Source: an uncultured Dialister sp.
GTDB lineage: Bacteria > Bacillota > Negativicutes > Veillonellales > Dialisteraceae
NCBI GenBank assembly: GCA_900547785.1
Contig: URIB01000003.1
Span: forward strand, 62,001 to 126,000
Direction: 5' to 3'
Length of the DNA stretch: 64,000 nucleotides
Part shown: positions 27,667 to 36,378 of the stretch, one piece after another
Layout: each line of letters begins with the position of its first letter
Numbering within the stretch: position 1 is the stretch's first letter
Notes under the pieces: model-generated
Told to the model about the DNA's origin: nothing
Seen by the model: the letters and a program-made list of their open reading frames with translations, nothing else
Databases searched by the model: none
Made by a program: the position numbers and the translations under genes

Positions 27667-27780
27667 ACCCTTACACTTTCTCTATCTGTTCTGAATGACC
27701 GCAGCGAACTGATACGGAATCCTCCGGAGTCACGCACCGCTTTTGACAGAAAACTTTGACCGCCACTTCCTATATGAAAA

Positions 27781-29421
27781 TTAGAATTTAAAATCTTTTG
27801 GACTGATCATGACCCGTACATCTCCCATGACCCGGTCATATCTGATCCAACCGTAAAAAGAATGCATGTCCCTATAATATGTGTAATAACGATGCCGTAA
27901 ATTTCCATTCACCGTATCAATTGACCAGGAAATGCTAACCGCATCTTTTGGCGTCAACTCAATGCGAAAACCCGTATCCAGAGGATTTTCCATGCTGTAC
28001 GTGTCATATAAGTAAGGAGAAACTCCTTTTAAATTTCTTTCCGTATAATCAACCCATCCGCTGAAAGAACGATATTTTCCCTGCAAGCCTATCGAATAAT
28101 AGCTGCTTTTTCTTATGCCGTCCTTTGCGGTGACAAGATTTTTGGCTTTGTATTCTTTGTAATCATAATAATCCTTGGCATGACCTATTCTCCAGTTGAA
28201 CGTAAGAAATTTGCCCAGCGGAACAGTTGGTCCTGATATATAGACATCAAATCCTTTATATGGACCTTTTACTTTTTTATCCCCCCAAGATTCATCCCAA
28301 TAGCTGATTTCGCCACGGAAAGAAGCATATATGGGGCTTTTCCCGAAATAATACTTTTGGGAATCAAAAACGAATGCCGGTTTCTTCTTGATCCAGATTC
28401 CGCCTTCATCATTAGTCGCACTTTCTTTTTCTGCATAATACAGTGCTATTTGCCCTGCCGGTATTTCATACCTTACCCCTATATCAGGCTTGTATCCTAC
28501 TTTACTATACCAGGTATTCCTCATATAAAAGCTTAAATCATGATTCCGGTTCAAAGGAATATCAATTCTATTTTGCAGTCCCCAACCGTTATCATTATCA
28601 TACATGGGTCTCGGCATCAAAGACCATACGCCGGGACCTCTGTCACTTGATAAACTTCCGCTATATTTAGAAAGTGTGATTACCGTCGTATTTTTAAATT
28701 TCAATTTTACGTTGTGCGCCACATATCTGTCCCCGGGATACATGTCAATCAAATCTGCTTCTATCCGATAGTCGGGAACTTTGGCAACTGCATGTTTCGT
28801 CGTAAAATATCCATTTCTTACCACTATTTTATTGGCATCACGGTCATAGATACCGTCTGTCCCCCGGAAATAGTATAAATCTGACTCCCAACCGGATACT
28901 TTTTGGAACTTGCCGGTCGCAGAAGAGCCGTCATACTCCGCACTTTCCGCTTCCATTTTCAAGGTGGGATTCACCCATTGAATCGCTCCGGGAACCACAT
29001 ATTTCTGCGTCAATGTATTCCCATATACATAGTCGGCTGTATAGCGATCCATCATGTGCTCTATCCGGATATATCCCGAAAGAGCAATATCTCCCGTTTC
29101 ATGATTATATTTGATTTTATCCGCCTCTAAACGCAACGGATTTTCCGGTGATATGGGCTGTTCTTTTCTTTTATCTTTTCTTGGGGAGCCTGTGTTCAAA
29201 TTTTCTTTTTTTTCTGTATGCGAAAAAGATACACGGCCGGTTGTTTCCGGAGAATACGCCGCCTTGTATTCATTGCCCTGACGCATCTGTGCTTTCACCG
29301 TATCAGAAACTATAGAGTTTCTTTTTTCCGCATTTTCCATACCGGTATCGGCAGCCCGGGGTTCATATCCGCCTGCCGCCAATGCTGCCAACACCAATAC
29401 TGCACATACTCTTTTATTCAT
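27781..29421 (-). CDS. lptD: LptD/OstA-like outer-membrane LPS assembly protein (short form)
   Basis: 546 residues. A signal peptide (MNKRVCAVLVLAALAAGG) and a low-complexity linker precede an OstA/LptA-like beta-jellyroll domain at about residues 95-230 (LRLEADKIKYNHETGDIALSGYIRIE; LKMEAESAEYDGSSATGKFQKVSG). The remainder is an amphipathic beta-barrel ending in F. It should insert LPS in the outer membrane, consistent with a diderm Firmicute. It is shorter than proteobacterial LptD (about 780 residues). Its start overlaps the upstream gene by eight bases. Confidence 0.8.
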   Translation of the reverse strand: MNKRVCAVLVLAALAAGGYEPRAADTGMENAEKRNSIVSDTVKAQMRQGNEYKAAYSPETTGRVSFSHTEKKENLNTGSPRKDKRKEQPISPENPLRLEADKIKYNHETGDIALSGYIRIEHMMDRYTADYVYGNTLTQKYVVPGAIQWVNPTLKMEAESAEYDGSSATGKFQKVSGWESDLYYFRGTDGIYDRDANKIVVRNGYFTTKHAVAKVPDYRIEADLIDMYPGDRYVAHNVKLKFKNTTVITLSKYSGSLSSDRGPGVWSLMPRPMYDNDNGWGLQNRIDIPLNRNHDLSFYMRNTWYSKVGYKPDIGVRYEIPAGQIALYYAEKESATNDEGGIWIKKKPAFVFDSQKYYFGKSPIYASFRGEISYWDESWGDKKVKGPYKGFDVYISGPTVPLGKFLTFNWRIGHAKDYYDYKEYKAKNLVTAKDGIRKSSYYSIGLQGKYRSFSGWVDYTERNLKGVSPYLYDTYSMENPLDTGFRIELTPKDAVSISWSIDTVNGNLRHRYYTYYRDMHSFYGWIRYDRVMGDVRVMISPKDFKF

Positions 29422-30631
29422 TTCTTACAATAACCACGGAAGCGGTATCATCTTCTTCATCAGCCGCTTTTTCCGCTTTTTCCGCTTTTTCTTTCGTACT
29501 GTCTGCTTGTGTTTTTATCTCTGTCACTTTTGAGGAAGCTATAGCATCAGGATTTATTTCTTCTCCCGCTGCATTTATAAACTTTAATTCCTCTCTTGCT
29601 TTCTCGACGGTATCTTCCGTTTCCTCTTTTAAAACATCTTTCTCCGATGCATTCCCCTGTTTCTCTGCCATTACCGTTTTAGTGACACGATCCCGAATCA
29701 TTACCTGAGGCATTCCCGCCTCCATAACAAGCCCTTTCGTCATCACACTGCTTTGTGTCTGGATATATAATTCAGTCCCTGCAGGAATCTCCACATCTTT
29801 CCCTTTCACGAAAAAGCCGCCGACAAGTCCAATCGGTCCTAAAGCCAATGCGCCTACCGCAGAAGCGCCTACCGCCGCGGCCTCCATTTTCAATTTTTCT
29901 TTGGCCTCCGGTCCTAAAACGGTGGGAATCGGCTCGTCATCCAAAGAAAATACCTGATCAAAAGAAATATCCAATTTCCCGCTTCTTCCGAAACTCTTCG
30001 GCTGCGATACCTTAGTAATCACGCCGCTTCCCTGTGATCCTTTAGGGAGGACCAGATTATCTCCCACCTTCACATCCTCACGAACCGTAAAGGTAACTTC
30101 GTCGCCCACCTGATTGACTTTACTGCTGACATCTTCATTAATCGCAATTTTGAAGACAGTTTTAGCAGGAAGCAACACTTTTTTCATTTCAAAATGCTGG
30201 TCTCCGTATACCGCCTCTTCCAAATCAGCCGAACGACGATCCAAAGCACCCTTTCTTGCCTGACCGAAAACAGTTTTTTCCAAATTGGCAATTCGTTCTT
30301 CCAAAGCCTCTCTTTTGACTTCATCGGTTAAATAATATTCCAACGCATTTGTTCTGGACAAAATGGACGGCGCCGCATCATTTCCGCTATTAACCACATC
30401 CAGATAGACATTGCCGATTCTGTCATCCAATCCGGAGCCTGTCATATTTCCTTTTCCATAAATCAGGTTATCCACCGACGAAATACGATCCAGTAAGGAT
30501 CCGCTTTTAGTTTCCCCATAAACCACTTGCTCTACTCTATCCATACGCCCGCTGATGGTAGCCGGTTCCGCCGCAAAAGCGGGAAATGCAAGCCATAAGG
30601 AAACGCCTGCTGCGATAATCGCTTTATTCAT
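29414..30631 (-). CDS. Uncharacterised exported protein with VYG repeats
   Basis: 405 residues, not recognised. A signal peptide (to AFA) is followed by a helical repeat with the pattern R..(V/I/L)E..(V/I)YG: RMDRVEQVVYGE, RISSVDNLIYGK, RIANLEKTVFGQ and RSADLEEAVYGD, spaced about 30-50 residues. The middle (about residues 150-300) looks like a beta-rich domain (VNQVGDEVTFTVREDVKVGDNLVLPKGSQGSGVITKVSQPK) with a short glycine/alanine hydrophobic patch at 255-275. The tail is a lysine/glutamate-rich coiled coil. It lies directly upstream of lptD and overlaps it, so an envelope role is likely but untested. Confidence 0.75.
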   Translation of the reverse strand: MNKAIIAAGVSLWLAFPAFAAEPATISGRMDRVEQVVYGETKSGSLLDRISSVDNLIYGKGNMTGSGLDDRIGNVYLDVVNSGNDAAPSILSRTNALEYYLTDEVKREALEERIANLEKTVFGQARKGALDRRSADLEEAVYGDQHFEMKKVLLPAKTVFKIAINEDVSSKVNQVGDEVTFTVREDVKVGDNLVLPKGSQGSGVITKVSQPKSFGRSGKLDISFDQVFSLDDEPIPTVLGPEAKEKLKMEAAAVGASAVGALALGPIGLVGGFFVKGKDVEIPAGTELYIQTQSSVMTKGLVMEAGMPQVMIRDRVTKTVMAEKQGNASEKDVLKEETEDTVEKAREELKFINAAGEEINPDAIASSKVTEIKTQADSTKEKAEKAEKAADEEDDTASVVIVRNE

Positions 30632-30645
30632 ATGTATGCCTCCTG

Positions 30646-31092
30646 TTAAATTCTTACATCAATAACGGCAGAAACGCCTACCCCTTGTACACGGCTGAAT
30701 TTCGCCGGGTTTTTGCTGTCCATGGGAATCAGCCCCTTGATTCTGAAAAGCTGATCATTCCATCCGATTTCCAACTGTCCTACCGCCTCTACTTTTGCCA
30801 CCTGTTCTTCACTCCCGATAACCTGGGCCGCTCCGATATGACCTTTATTTCCTATACTGATGATCGGCACCACTTTCGTTGCATAGTTCGTACCTGCCCC
30901 TTCTTTCATCATCACGGAATTGATGGCACTGTTAACGGACGCCCCATATTTATCTACTAAAAAGCCGATACCGCCTACTTTGAGTACACCACCAAGAATA
31001 CTTCCAAGACCTGAAGCCGATACACCGGTGCAAACACCGGCACCAATCATGGAAGCCACCAAAAATGACACGGCTATTCTTCTTATTTTCAT
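30646..31092 (-). CDS. Small conserved-looking exported protein
   Basis: 148 residues, not recognised. Signal peptide MKIRRIAVSFLVASMIGAGVC to VSA; then a glycine-rich segment (GLGSILGGVLKVGGIGFLVDKYG) and a beta-rich region (YATKVVPIISIGNKGHIGAAQVIG, then LEIGWNDQLFRIKGLIPMDS). AGGAGG precedes the start. It is the first gene of the envelope operon leading to the VYG-repeat protein, LptD-like protein, PilP-like protein and secretin. Confidence 0.7.
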   Translation of the reverse strand: MKIRRIAVSFLVASMIGAGVCTGVSASGLGSILGGVLKVGGIGFLVDKYGASVNSAINSVMMKEGAGTNYATKVVPIISIGNKGHIGAAQVIGSEEQVAKVEAVGQLEIGWNDQLFRIKGLIPMDSKNPAKFSRVQGVGVSAVIDVRI

Positions 31093-31166
31093 GGTAAAAT
31101 CCTCCTTGTTGCAAATATTCCGACTCTATTGTCTTTATTTTTACTGCATCTATCTAATTATAATTT

Positions 31167-31196
31167 AAAAAAGACGCCTGTGCAAACAGACGCCTC
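31167..31196 (-). terminator. Terminator between the 31280 gene and the envelope operon
   Basis: AGGCGTCTGT and ACAGGCGTCT pair with two G-T wobbles around a short loop; six T follow on the minus strand. Confidence 0.7.
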
Positions 31197-31279
31197 TTGA
31201 CCGGGAAATATTTTCTTTCTATCTATATTTCATTTATACTTTTCAAATGGTTCCCTTCCAAAATATCGGTGAATATCTG

Positions 31280-31954
31280 TCAAACAACAGATAAGATTCC
31301 GAAAATCGTCCCTAACGGCAGTAAAAGCATTACGACTGCCAATCCGAAACAGCCTCCCTTTTTCCCGTTGACCGCCAGCCAGTCATCAGCAATTTCTTTC
31401 ATCGCTTTAAATTCCGTATCCATGTCTTTAATCAATTTCCAAAGCTCCCGGCAATCCTCTTCGGTCATTTCCCCAGTCTGCGGAACCTCTTTATTTTTCC
31501 GTTGCTTCAGCATACTTTCTTTTCTTTTCTTTTCCTCTTCTTCCGCCGCTTTTATTTCCGCTTTAATATCCGTTTGCCAGTCTCCTGATGTTTTCGGCTT
31601 TTCTTCTTCCTTCTCCACTTTTTCTTCTTGCAGGGTATCTACAGCCTTCACAACGCCCGCATCAACCGCCTTCAACAATTCCTTTTTCAGCCGGTCCATA
31701 TCTTCCGAATATTTATGAACGGCTGCATCCCAAAGCGCTTCATCAATCCGCTTTCTGAAGTCATACATTGTCCCTCTTGTCGCCTGATCGAGCAGAAATT
31801 TTGTCTGTTCCATATCAAAAAAAATATCTCCGACAATTCCTTTGTTTTCAAACTTTTTCTTCCCTATCTTTACATCGTATAAAAACGTTCCGATATGCGC
31901 CCGCAAAAGACCGATCGGGCTGCCGGATTCATTTTCTTTATCAAAAAAGCCCAT
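31280..31954 (-). CDS. Uncharacterised coiled-coil protein with C-terminal membrane anchor
   Basis: 224 residues, not recognised. A soluble N-terminal domain (GLLRAHIGTFLYDVKIGKKKFENKGIVGDIFFDMEQ) is followed by a long glutamate/lysine-rich coiled coil (residues about 85-165). A single hydrophobic C-terminal segment (CFGLAVVMLLLPLGTIFGILSVV) probably acts as a tail anchor. I chose the ATG at 31954 because AAGGGG lies eight bases upstream; a GTG three codons earlier overlaps that site. No neighbour gives a clear clue; tRNA-Gly lies just upstream. Confidence 0.7.
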   Translation of the reverse strand: MGFFDKENESGSPIGLLRAHIGTFLYDVKIGKKKFENKGIVGDIFFDMEQTKFLLDQATRGTMYDFRKRIDEALWDAAVHKYSEDMDRLKKELLKAVDAGVVKAVDTLQEEKVEKEEEKPKTSGDWQTDIKAEIKAAEEEEKKRKESMLKQRKNKEVPQTGEMTEEDCRELWKLIKDMDTEFKAMKEIADDWLAVNGKKGGCFGLAVVMLLLPLGTIFGILSVV

Positions 31955-32067
31955 AAATTCCACCCCTTATTTTCATGAATATATTAATTATATAAGATTC
32001 ATAGAAATACCGCAAAATATTCTCATGAAAAAAGATCTCTCCCGTACAGGAAAGATCTTCCAAAAAA

Positions 32068-32141
32068 TGGAGCGGGTGAAGGGAATCGAACCCTCGTAAC
32101 TAGCTTGGAAGGCTAGCGCTCTACCATTGAGCTACACCCGC
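32068..32141 (-). tRNA. tRNA-Gly (anticodon TCC)
   Basis: 74 nt with CCA. Acceptor GCGGGTG/CACCCGC; loop CTTCCAA; T-arm GAGGG-TTCGATT-CCCTT. Confidence 0.95.
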
Positions 32142-32144
32142 ATA

Positions 32145-32221
32145 TGGTCGGAGCAGCAGGATTTGAACCTGCGACCCCTTGGTCCCGAACCAAGTGCGCT
32201 ACCAAACTGCGCTATGCCCCG
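32145..32221 (-). tRNA. tRNA-Pro (anticodon CGG)
   Basis: 77 nt with CCA. Acceptor CGGGGCA/TGCTCCG; loop TTCGGGA in stem CTTGG/CCAAG; T-arm GCAGG-TTCAAAT-CCTGC. Three bases separate it from tRNA-Gly. Confidence 0.95.
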
Positions 32222-32424
32222 ACAACGTAGTTAATTATAGCGGCAATTAAGTCATCTGTCAATGGATTTTATAAAAAACAATGACTTCTGCTAAATCATC
32301 CGATTTATACGGAAACGGAAACCAATTTTTGTTATGTGTTTTATTATACTACATTTCTCCAAATTTTACAAAATTTATACTCCGTTTGGCTGTTTTACGT
32401 TTCTTCTCTTGTTACCATGGCCGC

Positions 32425-33312
32425 TCATTTCGTAAGCATGGCTCTGTTCTTTATCAGCCGGGCAGATATACGCTGTCCTTCTTCCGTCATTGCCAAGCCG
32501 GCCCGGCTCGTTTCTCTAAGTGCCGACGGCAGCATTTTCCCAATCTTGTCCATCGCTTCAATCACATCATCCGGCGGAATCACGGAGTGAATCCCCATCA
32601 TAGCCATTTCCACCGCAACAAGGGCATGAACCGCATGAAACCCGTTTCTCTTGACGCAAGGTACTTCAACCAGTCCCGCTACCGGGTCACAAACAAGCCC
32701 CAAAAGATTCTTTAAGGCCAATGCCAACGCATCACCCATTTGACGTGTGGTACCGCCTAATAAATCCACTGTTGCCGCCGCAGCCATAGCGGTAGCCGTC
32801 CCGCATTCCGCCTGACATCCTCCGACAGCCCCAGCGATGGAAGCATTTTCAGCCACCACCCGGCCGACGGCACCTGCCGTAAATAATGCCCGCGTCACAT
32901 CATTTAACGTAGAATTTTCTTCTTCCGCCGCCGCCGCCAGCACTGCCGGCAATATACCGCAGGAACCTGCTGTCGGGCATGCCATGATGCGAAACATTTT
33001 GGCATTGGCTTCCGCCGTTGCCACCGCATAAGCACAAGCACGTCTGCAAACGGGACTCAAAAAACGTCCGTCTTGCATAAATAAAATATTGGCATCACCG
33101 CCTACCAATCCGCTGGAGGATTTTTTTGTATCTGCCAATCCTCTCTGAATGGCTTGCCGAAAAACAGGTATCGTTTTCTTCATCCGGTCCCATACATCGT
33201 CATAGGAAAGTCCACACTCTTCCGCTTCTACACGGCAGGCAATTTCACCGGGTGAGCACTGATTTTCATCAGCCAAGCTGAACAGTTCTTTGATAGAATG
33301 ATATTTTTTCAT
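32425..33312 (-). CDS. sdaAA: L-serine ammonia-lyase, iron-sulfur-dependent, alpha subunit
   Basis: Deaminates L-serine to pyruvate and ammonia with its beta subunit, using a 4Fe-4S cluster as Lewis acid. It has 295 residues. The glycine/alanine-rich catalytic core has the cluster cysteines in CPTAGSCGILPA, in GGCQAECGTATAMAAAA and in GLVCDPVAGLVEVPC. The ATG at 33312 was chosen because AAAAGGG lies five bases upstream; earlier in-frame starts overlap the beta gene. It follows sdaAB by ten bases, the standard Firmicute pair. Confidence 0.95.
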   Translation of the reverse strand: MKKYHSIKELFSLADENQCSPGEIACRVEAEECGLSYDDVWDRMKKTIPVFRQAIQRGLADTKKSSSGLVGGDANILFMQDGRFLSPVCRRACAYAVATAEANAKMFRIMACPTAGSCGILPAVLAAAAEEENSTLNDVTRALFTAGAVGRVVAENASIAGAVGGCQAECGTATAMAAAATVDLLGGTTRQMGDALALALKNLLGLVCDPVAGLVEVPCVKRNGFHAVHALVAVEMAMMGIHSVIPPDDVIEAMDKIGKMLPSALRETSRAGLAMTEEGQRISARLIKNRAMLTK

Positions 33313-33322
33313 AGAAACCCTT

Positions 33323-33985
33323 TTAAATAACATCCAGTGTCAAAACACTGCTAATATTTTGATTTTTATTTTGTATTTTCTCAATCACCGCACCGGGAAT
33401 TTTTTGATCCGTATGAATCACCATAACGGCTTCTCTTCCCTTTCCTTTACGAAATACCCTCATATGAGAAATATTAACCTTTTCTTCCGCTAAAACGGAA
33501 GCCACATCCGCTACGATGCCCGGTACGTCATTATGACGAGTCAGAAGGGTATATTCTTCACCCGTAATCTCTACAGGATATCCTCCGATACTTGTAATTT
33601 TAACCCGGCCGCCGCCTAATGATCGTCCTACAACCGTTATAGATTTCCCGGCTTTTCCTGTCGCAAAAATTTCCGCCACATTCGGATGTCCCATATCTTC
33701 CTCAGATACATTGAATCTTATGGAAATTCCTCTTTCCTCCGCAATCGTCAATGCATCGCGAATGGTTCCGCTGTCAGGTGCATAGCCCATAAGTCCGGCA
33801 ACGAGCGCTTTGTCTGTCCCATGTCCATGTCCTGTTTTGGCAAATGAGCCATATAAAGTAATCGTTGCCGAAACAATCTCATCTCCGAGAATTTCCCGTA
33901 CCATCCTGCCGATTCTTGCTGCTCCCGCTGTATGAGAGCTTGACGGTCCTATCATAACAGGTCCGATAATATCAAAAATACCCAT
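33323..33985 (-). CDS. sdaAB: L-serine ammonia-lyase, iron-sulfur-dependent, beta subunit
   Basis: 220 residues. The N-terminal domain begins GIFDIIGPVMIGPSSSHTAGAARIG, the serine-dehydratase beta signature. A C-terminal ACT domain (about residues 145-220; YTLLTRHNDVPGIVADVASVLAEEKVNISHMRV) may bind serine as a regulator. It is first in the operon with the alpha gene. Serine catabolism to pyruvate fits an amino-acid-fermenting or asaccharolytic anaerobe. Confidence 0.95.
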   Translation of the reverse strand: MGIFDIIGPVMIGPSSSHTAGAARIGRMVREILGDEIVSATITLYGSFAKTGHGHGTDKALVAGLMGYAPDSGTIRDALTIAEERGISIRFNVSEEDMGHPNVAEIFATGKAGKSITVVGRSLGGGRVKITSIGGYPVEITGEEYTLLTRHNDVPGIVADVASVLAEEKVNISHMRVFRKGKGREAVMVIHTDQKIPGAVIEKIQNKNQNISSVLTLDVI

Positions 33986-34033
33986 ATCTTTTCTCTCACT
34001 TTTTAACTAATAATTTCGATATTCTATATTTAT

Positions 34034-34086
34034 TAAAGCATTTTGATAGCAATTCTTCAATAGAAATTGTCATCAAAATGCTTTTA
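34034..34086 (-). terminator. Long inverted repeat, probable terminator of the 34105 gene
   Basis: TAAAGCATTTTGAT and ATCAAAATGCTTTTA form a 14-base stem, with a second inner stem (CAATTTCT/AGAATTG-like). It lies between the 34105 gene and sdaAB; the trailing T-run is short. Confidence 0.55.
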
Positions 34087-34104
34087 CCACAATCTATACA
34101 ATGA

Positions 34105-35454
34105 TTACATCCAGTGGGATAAATCAAATTCTTCTCCTATTTTAGCTTTGATACAGTTACGGGCTACATACATACCCATCAACGTCAAGGAGGCTCTTCT
34201 AAGAAGACCAGTATCCCAAATCTGCTGCATATGAGCAAAATCCGGTGCAATTTTTTCTAAGATATGCGCCAATTCTTTTCGGTCATACTCCACCGGACGG
34301 GAATGAATTAATTTGTCCAGATATAAGCGATCCTCTTTATCTCTAATCCCCATATCTTCATAAAAATCATGCAGAAGGGCATCATCCACCGCCGCCGGTT
34401 TGTAATAGGAATTATACAGGCTTTGCACGAGAGCATTCTCCGGCCAGTTCTTTTTTACTGTCGTCATTTCGCTTCTCATGCATCCTCTATAAGCAAAAAT
34501 CAATGGATAAGAATCATACAGTACGCGGCCGAAAGGCGTTTCTTTATTATTTAAAGAAATACAATGGATGTATTCCAATTGCTGATATCCGCTGTATTCA
34601 TCCGGCAGCTCCGATAAAAACGGAGTTATATATTTCTTTGTATATTCTCTGAAAGCTTCTGCATTCACATTATCCGTATTCCGTGAGTAATGGAAAAGCA
34701 GCAGCAAGGCTAAGGCGTTAAATTGATTTTCTTCCATGCCCGGCATTGCTTTCAATGCATCGTAAGCAAGAATCGTTTTGGTTTCTGACCGGTGTCCTCT
34801 CGCCACATCTCCGAAAGCCTCCGACACCATATGCAGTACCGTTTCATCAGGCATCATGACATATGTTCTCTGTGCATTTTGAAGAGCTTCCTGAACCATG
34901 ATATGCATCAGTGTGTCGGCAGCTTCTTCCGCTTCCATTTCCAGCTTGTCCACGATATAGTGGGTAACTGTCCTTGTATCCTGCTCGACTGTATGGGAAA
35001 CCGCACCATACCGGTTCAAAAAGTGACGGATAAAGTATTCTTTCAACGTTTCCAATGTGACCGGATCTTTTAGTATTTCAGGCTTTTCCTCTAAAACAAA
35101 AACTTCTTTTTTTTGTTTCTTCTTATTCTCCGGTACTTCTCTCTCCCATTTCCCGGGGTGAATAATTCTTGTGGCTTCCTCATCCTCTGACGCTATTTCT
35201 GCTCTTTTATTTTTTCCTACCGGAATAATTTGTGTCGTGGCGCTGAAGTCCTGCTTCTTTGACTCCTCCACCGCCCGCTTTACAGCCTCCGCATCAATAA
35301 TGGGTTTATGTATTCTTTTTCTCGGTGCGTGTACTTTCGACTTATTCATTTTCTTTTCCATCGTTCCGACGGCAAATCCGTAGACGAGAAAACGGCAAAT
35401 CAATATAAATAAAAGTGCCACCACGATAAGAACTATATAGGGAATGATGATCAT
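34105..35454 (-). CDS. Uncharacterised membrane-anchored protein, 449 residues
   Basis: Not recognised. One N-terminal membrane segment (IIIPYIVLIVVALLFILICRFLVYGF) is followed by a basic linker (KKMNKSKVHAPRKRIHKP), an acidic/basic low-complexity stretch to residue 125, and a large alpha-helical cytosolic domain (residues 130-449). That domain has tryptophans and tyrosines spaced as in a globular fold (LKEYFIRHFLNRYGAVSHTVEQ; LALLLLFHYSRNTDNVNAEAF; FDLSHWM at the end). A strong promoter precedes it and it appears to be a single-gene unit. No motif points to a reaction. Confidence 0.75.
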   Translation of the reverse strand: MIIIPYIVLIVVALLFILICRFLVYGFAVGTMEKKMNKSKVHAPRKRIHKPIIDAEAVKRAVEESKKQDFSATTQIIPVGKNKRAEIASEDEEATRIIHPGKWEREVPENKKKQKKEVFVLEEKPEILKDPVTLETLKEYFIRHFLNRYGAVSHTVEQDTRTVTHYIVDKLEMEAEEAADTLMHIMVQEALQNAQRTYVMMPDETVLHMVSEAFGDVARGHRSETKTILAYDALKAMPGMEENQFNALALLLLFHYSRNTDNVNAEAFREYTKKYITPFLSELPDEYSGYQQLEYIHCISLNNKETPFGRVLYDSYPLIFAYRGCMRSEMTTVKKNWPENALVQSLYNSYYKPAAVDDALLHDFYEDMGIRDKEDRLYLDKLIHSRPVEYDRKELAHILEKIAPDFAHMQQIWDTGLLRRASLTLMGMYVARNCIKAKIGEEFDLSHWM

Positions 35455-35515
35455 AAATACTCCTTATTGTAGAAACCGGGAATTATTTCCCTATTTCCTG
35501 ATAAAACACTATTAA

Positions 35516-35544
35516 ATAGTACCATATTCCGGCAGCCCCTTCAA
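35516..35544 (-). promoter_or_regulatory. Promoter of the 34105-35454 gene
   Basis: Minus-strand TTGAAG (35539-35544), 17-base spacer, TACTAT (35516-35521). Confidence 0.65.
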
Positions 35545-35934
35545 TGAAAATCCGTATTCTCTTTCTATCTGTTGCCGCCGGCAAGATATATGCTGCACTT
35601 TGAGAAATACTCCGATACAACCCGGTTAGGATTCTTGTAAATGAAAAACGAACCCCGCTATTTTATTATATCCGGCTTGATGCTTTGCCGCTCTCCGTCA
35701 TTTACAAATTCAGCGCCATTATCCTCTTGGAGCATTCAGTGGGAACTCTCATTTTCTCTCAAGTTCTTTCGGATGTCTCCGGTTTCGTATATATCTTTCT
35801 TCAATGATTTTTAAAACTCGTTTTCCGTTCTGTTCCTGCTTTTCAGTTTTGTTAACATTTTCCCCGCACCTCGGGATAACTTTCTCAATACGAGTCAATG
35901 CCTTCTTTTCCGTTATCACAATTTGTGACAAAAT
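35545..35934. other. Intergenic stretch without a convincing gene
   Basis: About 390 bases between a promoter and a tRNA terminator. A minus-strand frame at 35749-35946 opens with GTG inside the tRNA terminator and has no ribosome site, so I do not call it. A short minus-strand frame around 35697-35726 reads EDNGAEFVND, reminiscent of a DDE transposase core, but it is only 23 codons long. An odd palindrome TCACAATTTGTGA is at 35916-35928. Confidence 0.5.
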
Positions 35935-35962
35935 AAAAAACCTCACATAAATGAGATTTTTT
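35935..35962 (-). terminator. Terminator of the four-tRNA transcript
   Basis: Minus-strand CTCA and TGAG with flanking A/T pairs, followed by TTTTTT, three bases beyond tRNA-Leu. Confidence 0.65.
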
Positions 35963-35965
35963 GGT

Positions 35966-36050
35966 TGGTGCGGTTGGAGAGATTTGAACTCTCACGGATT
36001 ACTCCACTACCGCCTGAAGATAGCGCGTCTGCCAGTTCCGCCACAACCGC
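35966..36050 (-). tRNA. tRNA-Leu (anticodon CAG)
   Basis: 85 nt with long variable arm and CCA. Acceptor GCGGTTG/CAACCGC; anticodon stem CTATC/GGTAG with loop TTCAGGC; T-arm GAGAG-TTCAAAT-CTCTC. Confidence 0.93.
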
Positions 36051-36083
36051 ATATAAAATTGTAATAAATATAAAGATAAGGAA

Positions 36084-36169
36084 TGGTGCGGCTGGTGAGA
36101 CTTGAACTCACACGATCGAAAGATCACTACCCCCTCAAAGTAGCGCGTCTGCCATTCCGCCACAGCCGC
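36084..36169 (-). tRNA. tRNA-Leu (anticodon GAG)
   Basis: 86 nt with long variable arm and CCA. Acceptor GCGGCTG/CAGCCGC; anticodon stem CTACT/GGTAG with loop TTGAGGG; T-arm GTGAG-TTCAAGT-CTCAC. Confidence 0.93.
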
Positions 36170-36174
36170 AAATA

Positions 36175-36250
36175 TGGTGCCTCAGCACGGAATCGAACCG
36201 TGGACACAAGGATTTTCAGTCCTTTGCTCTACCAACTGAGCTACCGAGGC
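36175..36250 (-). tRNA. tRNA-Phe (anticodon GAA)
   Basis: 76 nt with CCA. Acceptor GCCTCGG/CTGAGGC; loop CTGAAAA in stem AAGGA/TCCTT; T-arm CACGG-TTCGATT-CCGTG. Confidence 0.95.
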
Positions 36251-36257
36251 AAAATTG

Positions 36258-36334
36258 TGGCGACCCGGATCAGATTTGAACTGACGATCTCCGCCGTGAC
36301 AGGGCGGCATGTTAGACCACTACACCACCGGGCC
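36258..36334 (-). tRNA. tRNA-Asp (anticodon GTC)
   Basis: 77 nt with CCA. Acceptor GGCCCGG/CCGGGTC; anticodon arm GCCGC-CTGTCAC-GGCGG; T-arm GTCAG-TTCAAAT-CTGAT. It is the first tRNA after the shared promoter. Confidence 0.94.
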
Positions 36335-36349
36335 GCAAGTTACCTTATA

Positions 36350-36378
36350 AGTATATATACCATGCCTTTGTTTGTCAA
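36350..36378 (-). promoter_or_regulatory. Promoter of the tRNA-Asp-Phe-Leu-Leu transcript
   Basis: Minus-strand TTGACA (36373-36378), 17-base spacer, TATACT (36350-36355), 15 bases before tRNA-Asp. It is close to consensus, as expected for stable RNA. Confidence 0.85.

Noticed and set aside
34034..34086. Miniature inverted-repeat element
   Set aside because: The hairpin is a single copy in this window and sits where a terminator is expected.
35749..35946. A 65-residue minus-strand frame
   Set aside because: It opens with GTG inside the tRNA terminator, has no ribosome site, and its composition looks random.
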